Shown here: piece after piece, positions 1-9,998 of the stretch
How positions within the stretch are numbered: position 1 is the stretch's first letter
Layout: each line of letters opens with the position of its first letter
Source: Smittium culicis
Taxonomy: Eukaryota > Kickxellomycota > Harpellomycetes > Harpellales > Legeriomycetaceae
NCBI GenBank assembly: GCA_001970855.1
Contig: LSSN01005452.1
Span: forward strand, 1 to 14,529
DNA: 14,529 nucleotides
Reading direction: 5' to 3'
Translations under genes and position numbers: made by a program
Notes under the pieces: model-generated
Databases searched by the model: none
What the model was told of the DNA's origin: nothing
The model's input: the letters and a program-made list of their open reading frames with translations, nothing else

Positions 1-3000
1 TCAGTTGAAAATCAATTAGATATATTATAAAAGCTAATTTAAAAAATAGTAGTAAAACATATACAGTTTTAATAATTATTTGAAATTAATAATATAAATT
101 TTAGTGAAAAAAATGAAATACCGTATGCTATTTTCCTAGAATTAAACTGAATTTGCGAATTTACTTTCAATAAAGATGTTAATATTAAAAATAGATGAAT
201 TTAAATTGATAAAAATATAAATACATATAATTGTAATATACAACAAAATTAAATAAATTTTGACTAAATAATTATAAGACTACTTAAGAATAGGCAGTTA
301 AATAAAAAGATATATAATCTGAAATATGTATAAAAATATTTAGTCTATATAATAGCTACGATTCTTTAATGTTTATTATTCAGATATTTAACTCAATTAT
401 TTTAAATGGAACTGTTTTATTTTCATTTTTTGCATTATAAATTTAATGAATAGTCGTGTTGCATAATTTTTGTTTTTATATCATTTAATGCTATTTTTTT
501 CATTTAAATATAAATTAAATACGCGTTTAAAAATAAAATAGATTCATTTTTACAATATAAATACGGGTCAGATTCTTATTAATAATTTCTAAATTAAATT
601 ACCTTTAAGCATATCTAAAATATGAATGCTAAATTTGACTAAAATCCTATCTGCGAGTAAAATTTTTGAAAATTAACCAGCTTATACTAAGAACACGTTC
701 CAATTCTACTCATAAGATATATTATCTCAAAATAGATATTAAAAAATGTAATAGGCCTTTAAATTAGTCTTAAAATTAAATCAATTTTACAACTTGATAA
801 ACGCTTAAATCTATAAATCATGTCTTTATTTTTTATTTTAAATAAGTAAAAACTGATTCCCAATATAATATTTTTTAAAGAATTAAACCATTAATAAGGA
901 AAAAAAGATAATTAACTAGGAGTTATAATCAAAAAAATAATTTCTAAGATTTGTTAATTTGACTCGTTTGATCAATATAAAAATTTAAAAATAGTTATTA
1001 TCGAAATTAATATACATTAATTATCTAAAATCTGCACTTTTTAAAATCTAAACATATAATGTTAATATTAGGTTTAAATTATTTTAAATTTTTTGGAAAA
1101 AAATTCAGATAAAAAGCTGTTAATAAAGGTATAACCACTCTTCTTCATGTAAAAAATATTTTATCAATTTATTTATTCTGTTTAATATTTTTATTTATTA
1201 TTCTGTTTATATTAATATATCAACAGTTTGAAACTAATTTATTTAAAAAAATATTCTTCATAACTTAATAATACTGATCTTTTTAACTCTTTGTGCTGTC
1301 ATAAAAATATGGATAAAAATTCTTTAGAAGGGTAATTAATTTAAAATATTTTAAAGCTTCAGTAAAAGCTTTCAAAGTTCATATCAAATAGATTTCATAA
1401 ATTTAATTTTTAAATAAATTGTAAAAAAGTATTTACTCTATTCAATTTTATTTTCTTTGAATGGCATAAATTAAAAAAATATATGCTAAACTACTAAGTT
1501 TTTAGAATTTTTTTTATAAATTTGAGTACAGGATAATATGATATAATAATATACAGCATTATATAATATGAAATCATATCAAAAATTAAAAATTTATAAA
1601 TCTTTAACAGGAGTGTTAAATTCAATAAATATTAATTTTATAAGAAATGTAATTAAGCTGTATTTTATCAATATAATCATGAAAATCGATATAAATAACC
1701 AAATAAGGTGATATTTTGAACTAAAGTGATTTATAATGAATAGAGAGGTATGGAATTAAATCTTTGGAATTATATTTAATAAATATATGGATATATATAA
1801 AGTATTTATAATTTATTCATTTAATTAATTTTTTTTCAAAAATATGATTCCAGATACTACAATTGTAATATTATTCATTTTAGTTGAAAAAAAAAGTGAT
1901 ATTAAAATAAATAATTGAATAATGCTAGAATAAAACTATTCAATCCAACTTTAATAAAAAATTTAATTTGAAATAATTATTTCTAATAGGCTAGTTTGTT
2001 GTTATTATGTGCTTATTACAATTATTTGTTGATTTTAAAAATAAAAATAATAGAGTTTGATAATTAAATTCGAGAAAAAAACATAATGTAATAATGGAAG
2101 CATTATTTTGAATTAAGAGCCTCATTAATTAAAAAAAATTGTCATAAATAATTTTTTGGTTTTTTTATAAGCTATTTTGAGGATCTAAAATTATAAAATG
2201 TACAAAAATATATAAATAAGGCTCGAAATATTTAGTTAAAAAAGCTATGATAAGAAATAGAAAGTTCTTTCAAAAAATTTTTAATGAAACTATGAATAAT
2301 ATTCTTAATAATAAATTAGTAATGTCTCTTCGAAAATACTTCTTTTGATTCAAAATAATTTACAATAAAGATTTATACTTAATTATTTTTATATTTTACA
2401 GAATATTTATTATTTTACACTTAAATTTTATTTACACCATTATTATTCTGTATTATTGAATTTATACAATATTAAAACCTTTATTATTTGATACAATTTA
2501 AAGATATGAATACATAATATATAATTGAGTTTTTTGAAATATTTATATAGGTATTATTTATATTAATAAAAATTATTTTTATTTAGCGGATGTTATTTAG
2601 TTGCTAAATAATTTTAAAAAATCCAATCATTATTTAGATTATATATCCTACTTTATACTGATAAAAAATTTTCAGTATTTTGTCTTGAGATTTTGAAAAA
2701 GGAAAATATTTGGCTTTTTTCTCAAAGTAAATTTTCTTTGACATTTTTACTTTAATAGGTAATATATAATTTTAATATCTCAAATATTATGAAAATTTAA
2801 TTATTATTTCTGAAAAAATTGATACTCTGTAAAGTGTAGGTAATATCTGTTTTTCTTGAGGCAAAGTTTTCCTGGTAAAAATTTAGATTAAAAAAAGTGG
2901 AATTCATTGAATAATAAGCGAAGTTTAAATTTAAAAATAGCACAAAACTGAATCAATTAAAAAAAAATAAAAGATTTAACACCGTCCCATATCTAAATAT

Positions 3001-4278
3001 TTCAAGAATTAAATAATATTAGTTGATTTTTTTATTATAAGAACCTGATGAAATTCTTTTTTATAAAATCTATTTCAATAATTAGAATTATCTCAGAAAT
3101 ATAAATAATAGAATTTTAAATAGCTTATAGATTTAAATAGTAAAAGCAAACGATTTATTCAGGTTTTTAAGCTTAAATTTACAAATTATTTACAAAAAAC
3201 AAGATATTTTTTAATTCACATTATTTATATAGATTTTATTTTGAAATAGGCTTTAATTGATTTTTTCACAATTTTTTTTTTGGAAAAGATTCTAAATATC
3301 TAATAGTTAAATGTAATTTAAGTACCAGTATTCAATAGTTATTGCCTATATATTTTCAATATATCAATTAAAAACTAAGCTATTATTTTTAAATAAATAT
3401 TAAATATATATTATTCAAATATACCCTATAGAGCTCTAATTTTGTATTTATATATAAATTTATTTTAGGATAACCAATTAATAATAAATTAGCGTATTTT
3501 TAGATATCAATTGTATGGAAAATATATGATAATGTCATTTTAATATATTTATACCTCATGCTAAGTATCTTTAGATAACCAAAAGATAATAAGCAAAGTC
3601 TTCAGATTTAAAATATCCTCTCATGTTAAATTAACAGATAAACAAAGTAATACATATAGCTGTATCTATAATAATAATAAAAATAATATATATACACGAA
3701 TTGAATAATTATCCAAATATACCAAAATTATAATAATAAGATTAATTTTTTATATCTAATAATAAAATTTTTTTATAATTATTAAAATTTATTTAAATTT
3801 ATATAGTAAGTCAAAGAAGCCTTATGAAGTTTTTAAAGAGTTTATATTTGATAAAGAATTTAATGTTTTATTACAAAAATTATAAATTTATAATTTCACT
3901 AAATAATAGATTAATGTTAAAATTTGGATTTAATACGGGAAATTGATTTAAAAAAAAACTTTTTTCAGAAAATTTATCAATTTTAGTTAAATATAGCTAT
4001 ATAAAATAGTTAAAATTTTAATTTATAGTTTTTTCTAATATTATAATGGTCTAAATGAGAAATTATATTGGGTATGAAATCCTGTATGAAAATTTTTAAC
4101 TTTAATTTGTACCTCGTTTATGCTATTGTTGTAATTAATTAGTTTTCACCATTTCACTGAGTATATTAATTTATTAATATATAATATTTTTACCAATCCT
4201 CTAATTATTATATATTCCAAAGAAAATAAATAATGATTCTGAACCTCTTTTATTCTAATACTAAAAAATAAATAAAAA
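1..4278. other. Gene-free, extremely AT-rich stretch
   Basis: I find no supportable gene, RNA gene or transposon end here. Stop codons are frequent in every frame and no reading frame of useful length survives. Runs of A and T and simple AT-rich tracts dominate. No copy of the CCCTTTC-ended element that fills the right half of the window was seen. It could be intergenic DNA, very old decayed transposon sequence, or part of a larger AT-rich chromosomal domain. The sequence alone does not decide. Confidence 0.6.
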
Positions 4279-4404
4279 TTATTTTTCAACATAAATTTCA
4301 TCTAAATCAAAGATTAAACAATCAAATCTTTCATCCACCATAGTTTACAGAGGTCCTATTTGCAAGAGCTGTGGATAAGTGGAAGGTTCAGCCGAAACTG
4401 TCCA
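4279..4404 (-). pseudogene. Possible remnant of a MULE-like transposase (fragment)
   Basis: A patch richer in G and C than its surroundings. Read on the minus strand from 4404, one frame gives 19 residues (WTVSAEPSTYPQLLQIGPL), a stop at 4345-4347, then about 21 more residues ending at a stop at 4279-4281. The order of residues resembles the conserved part of Mutator-like (MULE) transposases around the first catalytic Asp, where a DGTF-like motif is followed after some residues by a QL-x-x-I segment, a P-L-x-x-x-L segment and an E-x-Y. Here the catalytic Asp-Gly pair is not visible and the frame has a stop, so nothing functional remains. The match is short and was made by eye; chance similarity is quite possible. 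Confidence 0.28.
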
Positions 4405-4449
4405 ATAAAATAAACGATATTTTCTCAGGTCTGGCGAATTTCACTAGTA

Positions 4450-5901
4450 TTTTTATAACCATAATCATAATTATCACCATAAGGATTATATTATGACAAT
4501 AGAACAAATTAAAAATATTATATTAATATAATATTTCATATTTTTCTATTAATAATTACTTTTTACTTTTCAAACAGCATGGTATCATCCAAAAATACGA
4601 TATTTTCTACAATAATTAAAATGATAATACCAAAAATAAAATTCTCTAAACTACAATATAACTGGAGATTATATTTATTGAAAAATAGTTTTAAAAATTC
4701 TTGTAAAAAACCCCGATTTAACTATACTAAGCATTTTATAATGGTGATACTGATTTTTCAATTATTATTTTTTTTTATACAAGTCTAGTTATATATAATA
4801 TAAAATTTATCATATAATTTATTTAGTGATTGTGATTACTCATAAAGTTTAGGTGATAACTCAATTTCTTAATATCAGCTGTGTTATTTCAAAGGGCTAA
4901 GGTATTTATGGTATATGGAATATATAAAGTATAATATAAAGCTTAAGCGAATAAAGAATAATTTTTCATGATTAATAGTATGTAAGTAGATAAAATCAAT
5001 AGAATTTAATAAATTTAGAATTAAAAATAATTCTGAATAGCATAAAATATAATTCTACTACAATAAATTTCTCCTGCTTTTGAATTTCCACAAAATTGTA
5101 CGAGATAAATTTAATAATAAGTCAATAAAAATTAAAATTTATGTGTTCGAAAATAAAACAATTAAAATATATCCGATTAATATTTATAAGAACAAATGTA
5201 TAAATTTCGGAAATTTTAGAAAAAAATATAAACAAGCCCATTATTAATTTAAAATTCTATTATCAGATTTTTATTGTTTAAATTAAAAGTATTCAGCCTA
5301 TAAAATAATTTAAAATTTATTAAATAGGTAAAAAAATTCTGTAATTACATTTGAAAATCAAATTATAACTTTATATGACGATAAGTATTACAAGAATTTT
5401 TTTATAAACTATTTCTCTCTTACTTATCAGAGATTTTAGCTAAAAAAATGTATTTATAACTTATATTTCACATAGTTGGCATTATTCTTAGTGCCCACAC
5501 CTTCAAATATAATAATTATAACCTTTTAATATTAATTTTTTTATATTTATTATTAATAATCACAAAAGATAAAATAATTTTAAATTAATAGAGTGGACAA
5601 AAAAGTGATAAAACGGCGCTCATATTTTTTAAGTTTTTCATGTGAAAAAAATCAAAATACTTACAAATTAAAACGGTATATTCCTTTTATCCGTCAGTTT
5701 GAAATTTAATTCGAAAATTAGGCTTTATAAAAAAATATTTTAAATAATAATTTGTGTTGAAAATTTTTAAACTATTCATAAAAAATAGTTCAGAATAGTT
5801 TCTATTATCTTTATCATAAAATTAATCTTATGTGATAAAAAAACAGATTAAATACTTTTTTATTAATAATATTAAAATTATTGAATTTGACAAAATAATG
5901 T
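4450..5901. other. Gene-free AT-rich stretch
   Basis: No convincing gene. A 69-codon frame at 4579-4788 (+) is very rich in Ile, Lys, Phe and Asn, as random AT-rich DNA gives, and shows no recognisable domain. No TTAA element, tRNA or tandem repeat was recognised before the first MITE at 5906. Confidence 0.6.
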
Positions 5902-5905
5902 TTAA

Positions 5906-6093
5906 CCCTTTCATGAGCGGTAGACTGTTTTTGAGCTACAAATATAGCCAACAGTGCTCAATAAAAATATTTTAATTCCTTGGCTATTTCAATCATTGTT
6001 TTATTATTGAATAGCTGCAAATAATAAATATACTTATAAATCATTAACAAGGCATTAAATTAATTTTTTTAAAAGTTATGGGACGAGAAAGGG
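5906..6093 (-). mobile_element. piggyBac-type MITE E1 (188 bp, intact ends)
   Basis: Starts CCCTTTC and ends GAAAGGG, flanked on both sides by TTAA (5902-5905 and 6094-6097), the duplicated target of the piggyBac superfamily. Minus strand is used here for copies whose left end carries the GGTAGA end (5919-5924) and whose right end carries the CTTTAAA/GGACGAGAAAGGG end; the choice is arbitrary. The element has no coding capacity. It is a full-length subfamily A copy and sets the canonical 188-bp length. Confidence 0.82.
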
Positions 6094-6122
6094 TTAAACT
6101 AGAATGTAGAAGAGGTCTTTAA

Positions 6123-6308
6123 CCCTTTCCAGTTCAACGCTCTTTAAAAAGTTTAATTACATATGTTCAAGGATTATAAGCAAGTTTACTATTTACTACT
6201 ATTTTGCAATATACCAATATTTCTTAAGGTCTCAGAGTTAGTAGAATATCATTGAATAAAGTTGGCGATATTTGGTTGTCTAAAAATAGTCTACCACTTG
6301 TGAAAGGG
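6123..6308 (+). mobile_element. piggyBac-type MITE E2 (186 bp, intact ends)
   Basis: Full-length subfamily A copy in plus orientation: CCCTTTCCAGTTCAACGC at the left, followed by the CTTTAAAAA tract, and GTCTACCACTTGTGAAAGGG at the right. TTAA lies at 6119-6122 and 6309-6312. The right-hand TTAA is directly followed by the CCC of E3, so the two copies share a single target sequence. Confidence 0.82.
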
Positions 6309-6312
6309 TTAA

Positions 6313-6509
6313 CCCTTTCTGAGGCCAACACTCGTAACTTTTTTGGAAAATCATAATTGGATAAGCTAAATGTTAAATATCTGTTATTGTATGCATAGAA
6401 GAAAAAAAACCAATAAGTATATTAATAATATTTTTATTCATCAGTTTGTCAAGTGCTTGGCTATTCTTGATAGTTCAAAAAAAAAAAAGGCCAAACTCAC
6501 CTAAAAGGG
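6313..6509 (+). mobile_element. MITE E3, diverged subfamily B (197 bp)
   Basis: Has CCCTTTC...AAAAGGG ends and TTAA on both sides (6309-6312, 6510-6513), but the interior differs from subfamily A. After the end come GGCCAACACTCGTAAC and CATAATTGGATAAGCTAAA, and the right part has TAGTTCAAAA and GGCCAAACTCACC. The same interior recurs in E9 at 8879-9069, so this is a real subfamily and not a random variant. It sits exactly between E2 and E4, sharing a TTAA with each. Confidence 0.75.
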
Positions 6510-6513
6510 TTAA

Positions 6514-6696
6514 CGCTTTCCCGTCCACCACCCTTAAAAAAACCCAACTTATTTATTCGTTTAATATAAGTAAATTTATTATTTTCTGGTGCTCTAAAAG
6601 TGTCCAGTATACAAATTTATCTCGGAATTAAATTATTTTAATTGAATTTAGTTTGCTAGATATAGTAGATAAAAAAAAATGCCGCCCATGAAAGGG
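6514..6696 (+). mobile_element. MITE E4 (183 bp, subfamily A)
   Basis: Begins CGCTTTCCCGTCCACCACCC directly after the TTAA at 6510-6513, with a point change from CCC at the end, and finishes GCCGCCCATGAAAGGG. It is followed by CTAA (6697-6700), a one-base change from TTAA. The interior follows subfamily A with small deletions. It is the third member of the head-to-tail E2-E3-E4 run. Confidence 0.75.
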
Positions 6697-6700
6697 CTAA

Positions 6701-7019
6701 AAAATTTCTAATCACTAATTTTTATACTCACTATTGATAAATTTTAATAAAAATTAAAAACTTATTATATATTTTAGTATCATAATAGCTCATTCAAGCA
6801 ATGACCTAATGTAGTTTAGATATTACAAAAACTCTATAAATAATCTTGAAAAAAGCAATTAATATTGGTTGATTTTATCCGCATTTTTTATCGAAATTAT
6901 AATTGTACTTGGAGGTGAAATTTTTAGCTTTTATCGAAATAAAATTTCAATAAAAAACAGCTAATAATATTAAAATATCATGCCTTTTCTAACTAGAAGA
7001 AATATCTATAATTTTCTGT
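6701..7019. other. Spacer between MITEs E4 and E5
   Basis: AT-rich with no reading frame, RNA gene or element end that I recognise. Confidence 0.5.
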
Positions 7020-7023
7020 TTAA

Positions 7024-7212
7024 CCCTTTCCCGTCCAATACTCTTTAAAAAAATCAATTTTATGATTCGTTTATGGTTTATAAGCAAATTAATTATTTGT
7101 TGTTTTAATACAATAAACTAATAACCATTAAGGCTTCGGAATTTTAGTAGAGTAATTATACAATATTGGCTATATTTAGTAGATCAAAAATGGTCTACCG
7201 CTCGTGAAAGGG
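7024..7212 (+). mobile_element. piggyBac-type MITE E5 (189 bp, well preserved)
   Basis: One of the best-preserved subfamily A copies. Left end CCCTTTCCCGTCCAATACTC then CTTTAAAAAAATCAATTTTATGATTCG in two steps; right end GGTCTACCGCTCGTGAAAGGG. TTAA at 7020-7023 and 7213-7216. Near the right end AGTAGA and TCTACC (7179-7184 and 7194-7199) can pair, part of the subterminal hairpin shared by the family. Confidence 0.82.
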
Positions 7213-7309
7213 TTAAAACTTAGTATACGCTATATAAATACAAATCTGCCAAGTGATTAGGTAGTCTAGTTATAGTATTCATTAAAAAAATTATTATATT
7301 TTAATTTAA

Positions 7310-7498
7310 CCTTTTTCGAGCCAGCACACTTTAAAAAAATGATTTTATTGATTAGACGGTTATTTAGAAGCAGCTTTATAATCCGCATCTATCCTACTAC
7401 AGATCAATGGTTGAATATATTTCATAATTAAACTATAATAACCTAATACAGGTGGTTATTTTTGGTAGAACTAAAAAATTCAACTACTTGAGTAAGGG
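7310..7498 (+). mobile_element. MITE E6 (189 bp, decayed)
   Basis: Left TTAA at 7306-7309, then CCTTTTTCGAGCCAGCACAC and the CTTTAAAAAAATGATTTTAT tract. The right end reads ACTTGAGTAAGGG followed by TTAT (7499-7502), one base from TTAA. The interior has drifted far from subfamily A, but length, order and ends agree. Confidence 0.65.
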
Positions 7499-7502
7499 TT
7501 AT

Positions 7503-8003
7503 AGAAACTAAAAAAAAAGAATTAATAGACTTTTATTGTAGATGTCTGAATTTCAAATTAAAAAATTGTAAACTGTTAATAAGATTTATTAATAATCGTC
7601 GATTATAACTATCATGGATTCCTAATTAAAACCAAAAGAGTAAATATTCAGAAAAGAAAAAATAGAAAAAAGTCTATTAACACCTTTTTCTTTCACGCAA
7701 CATGCACTATTTTTGATAAACCAAAACCTTAATCGGTTTAATTATATAATAATCGTTAATTTTTTGAGATTCGTAGGTTAAAAAGTTTTTTTGAATCTAA
7801 AATTTTTTTTATCTAAAGGATTTTATTTTAATTTTATTAACTTATTAATATAAACTAAAAATATAATGAGCTAAAAAATTATTAAAACAAAATCCTTTGG
7901 CGGTCTACTACCTCCGTACGATGATATCATTGGATCAAGAACTTATATTTAACAAAGATTAAGGCGAATTTCATTTAAATTACGTTTTATGTTATGTAAA
8001 TAT
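7503..8003. other. Spacer between MITEs E6 and E7
   Basis: No gene seen. The notable content is the inverted repeat at 7815-7898, followed by a short GC-richer patch at 7897-7935 (GGCGGTCTACTACC, then the palindrome ATGATATCAT at 7921-7930) that I cannot assign. Confidence 0.5.
7815..7898. repeat. Inverted repeat with 18-bp arms
   Basis: AAAGGATTTTATTTTAAT at 7815-7832 is the reverse complement of ATTAAAACAAAATCCTTT at 7881-7898 except at one position (17 of 18). The arms are 48 bp apart. It is not part of a TTAA-flanked element; its ends could belong to another, unrecognised short transposon, or the match could be a chance product of AT-rich sequence. Confidence 0.55.
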
Positions 8004-8007
8004 TTAT

Positions 8008-8387
8008 CCCTTTTCCGTTCAATAATCCTTATAAAAATCAATTTTATGATTCGATTATGATTTATAAGTAAGTTTATTATTTTCTGCTATTTTACAATAA
8101 GAAAATATTTATTAAGACATCGAAATTAACCCTTTCACGGGCAGTAAACTATTTATGATCTACCTAATATAGCATACTATGTTCAATTATTTCACTTTAA
8201 TTCCTAAGCCTTAAGAAATATTGGCTTATTGTAAAATAGCAGAAAATAATAAACTACTTAAAAATCATAATCGAATCATTAAATTGATTTTTTTAAATAG
8301 TGTTCGGCTGGAAAGGGTTAAAGTATTTTTATTAAACGTAGGCGATTATATTTGTAGATTAAAAATAGTCAACCGCGCATGAAAGGA
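8008..8387 (+). mobile_element. MITE E7, split by a nested copy (380 bp including E8)
   Basis: Left part 8008-8125 (starts CCCTTTTCCGTTCAATAATCC) and right part 8322-8387 (AGTCAACCGCGCATGAAAGGA at the end) are the two halves of one subfamily A copy. Subtracting E8 (188 bp) and one TTAA (4 bp) from 380 leaves exactly 188 bp, the canonical length. Outer flanks are TTAT (8004-8007) and TCAA (8388-8391), each one base from TTAA, and the last base of the end has drifted (GGA for GGG). More decayed than the copy inside it, as expected for the older insertion. Confidence 0.82.
8130..8317 (-). mobile_element. MITE E8 (188 bp), nested inside E7
   Basis: Intact CCCTTTCACGGGCAG...GGCTGGAAAGGG element with perfect TTAA on both sides (8126-8129, 8318-8321), inserted in opposite orientation in the interior of E7. 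This nesting directly shows that the family moves as a 188-bp unit and duplicates TTAA on insertion. Confidence 0.87.
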
Positions 8388-8391
8388 TCAA

Positions 8392-8874
8392 GGAATTTTA
8401 GTAAATAATTGGGTATGTAAATTAACTAATAGCTACATAATATTATTTAGATATCATTATTTTAAGTATTTGTATTTCTGATCTGAATGCTATTCACAAA
8501 TGACATCATGAAAAAAAAAAATAGCCTAGCGAGCCTATTAGTTATAACCTTCAATCCAAATAAAAACTAGACATTTCAATTAATCTTAATTCTATTTTTA
8601 TCTACAATCTAATCGAACTGGAATTAACAAGGCGGATAATGTGTGAAGGGGAATCGTTATACTAAAAAAAGGTACAAAAAATTTTCGGTTAGAGGTTTTT
8701 TTTGGTTTCACAAATTGTTAGATCAAAGTAAATATTAGAGATTCTTAGGAGACGCTGAACAAGAATTGCTAGAAAAATTAAATGATAATTCAATTGGATA
8801 AATTTATTGGCTTCATCATACGCTCTATTCGAGAGGTTTTTATATATAATTATAAATGAAAGTAATTCTAGTGA
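8392..8874. other. Unassigned stretch, GC-richer from about 8610
   Basis: No intact reading frame. From about 8610 to 8840 the composition is less extreme than in the spacers (for example AAGGCGGATAATGTGTGAAG near 8628), which could mean decayed coding DNA. It lies just upstream of MITE E9 and the Merlin-like relic and could be that transposon's 5' part, but I could not align any motif to it. Confidence 0.4.
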
Positions 8875-8878
8875 TTAA

Positions 8879-9069
8879 TCCTTTTAGGCGCCAACATACT
8901 TCAAATTTATTAAAAAACATAATTGGATAAACCTAAAATAGTTCATATGTTATTGGATATACCAGAATTATTAGCTAATAAAATATTACCATTTTATATT
9001 AGTTTATCATTTTGTCGTTTGGTTGGATAGTTTTGGCAGTTCAAAAAAAGCCAATTGCCCCTGAAAGGG
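8879..9069 (+). mobile_element. MITE E9, subfamily B (191 bp)
   Basis: TTAA at 8875-8878, a decayed left end TCCTTTTAGGCGCCAACATA, and right end TGCCCCTGAAAGGG followed by TTTA (9070-9073). It shares with E3 the blocks CATAATTGGATAA, TAGTTTTGGCAGTTCAAAA / TAGTTCAAAA and GCCAA near the right end. TTGGC (9033-9037) and GCCAA (9050-9054) can pair, at the place where subfamily A has GGTAGA...TCTACC. Confidence 0.75.
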
Positions 9070-9164
9070 TTTAGAAATTTTTTTATAGAAAAAGCAATGA
9101 TCAAAGAAAAAGTCTAGCAAGCACCAGTTTGCTGCATTATGTCAGCATATGTGATATTCTTTGT

Positions 9165-9980
9165 AGAAGCGGAGCTTTTTTTCTTAGAAATTCTATTTAC
9201 TTATTTAATTTAAATTTAGGTAAAGGCATTGGTTGTATAAGCTATATTGGTTGGGGATTTTTTCTAATCGGGTCTAAAAATAAAAGTTACTTTGCAATGT
9301 AGGAAGAACTTGGTAGGAAAAGTTTCGCTCCTCGAGATAATCTCCGATATATAAAATATAGTTGAAGAATTCAAGCGATATAGTAGATTTATTATGCCAA
9401 AGACTAAATTTATAAAAATTTGCAAATTAAAATGGTAAATATTTGTTATGAAAAGAATTATTTTTTGAATTTATTTTTATAATGTGACCTAGGCAATGTT
9501 ATTAGTCTTGTTGGATAAATTGATCAATGGCGTTTTCTAGAATGGGAGGTATTTAATTATGAGAGAAATTTGTCTTTATCAATACCTATTGGACGCGCAT
9601 TATCTAGCTATTAACACTATTTTCATGATCGAAATGTCATTTATATTTACTTTTTACTAATTTGCAATAGGTTTTATAAATTTAAACGTTTGGAAAATGG
9701 TCGTTATTATAAATTACCCGCTGCAACTCCGAAGTACTTTAACCCTTTCATATCCAACACTCTTTAAAAAAACAAATTTATGATTCATTTATGATTTAAA
9801 TACAAGTTTATTATTTATAGTTTTTTTACAATATACCAATATTTACTATAGCCTCGGAATAAAAGTATTTTAACTGGTTTCTGTTGGCTATATCTGGTGG
9901 GTCAAAAATAGCCTACCGCCCAGGAAATGGTTAAATAATCAGATCATTCAGAATCACATAAATTCAATAACTATGTATAG
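9165..9980 (+). pseudogene. Decayed Merlin/IS1595-type (ISXO2-like) transposase, split by MITE E10
   Basis: Several motifs appear in the order and roughly the spacing expected for the IS1595/Merlin DDE transposases, four of them in one frame: RSGAFF (from 9165), then LGKGIG; EELGRK (from 9303), like the helix-turn-helix segment before a conserved Arg; QWRF (from 9525) followed by SIPIGR, like the QWVFGG...VPVxNR segment; and RLENGRYYKLP (from 9687), like the GYxHxxVNHS segment. A PKTKFIKICKLKW stretch near 9397, in another frame, could be the VEIDES region with its acidic residues lost. After E10 (9743-9930), HINSI near 9955 matches the HTNxIE that should follow. Stops (for example TAG at 9300, TAA at 9516 and 9612) and frameshifts make it non-functional. 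Family assignment is by eye from motif order. No terminal repeats were found. Confidence 0.55.
9743..9930 (+). mobile_element. piggyBac-type MITE E10 (188 bp), inside the Merlin-like relic
   Basis: Left end CCCTTTCATATCCAACACTC, right end CCTACCGCCCAGGAAATGG, TTAA at 9739-9742 and 9931-9934. It interrupts the transposase relic between the positions of VNHS-like and HTNxIE-like motifs. The subterminal hairpin here is GGTGGG (9896-9901) with CCTACC (9912-9917): compared with the usual GGTAGA...TCTACC, the terminal A-T pair has become G-C on both sides. Confidence 0.82.
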
Positions 9981-9998
9981 AAAATTTTCAACGAACTT

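Noticed and set aside
4360..4400. tRNA-like segment (GGTTCAGCC)
   Set aside because: No acceptor, D or anticodon stems can be formed around it.
4579..4788. 69-codon plus-strand frame as a gene
   Set aside because: Composition (Ile, Lys, Phe, Asn) is what AT-rich random DNA gives; it has no domain and nothing around it supports expression.
6446..6631. 61-codon plus-strand frame
   Set aside because: It straddles the junction of MITEs E3 and E4, so it is an accident of two adjacent transposons.
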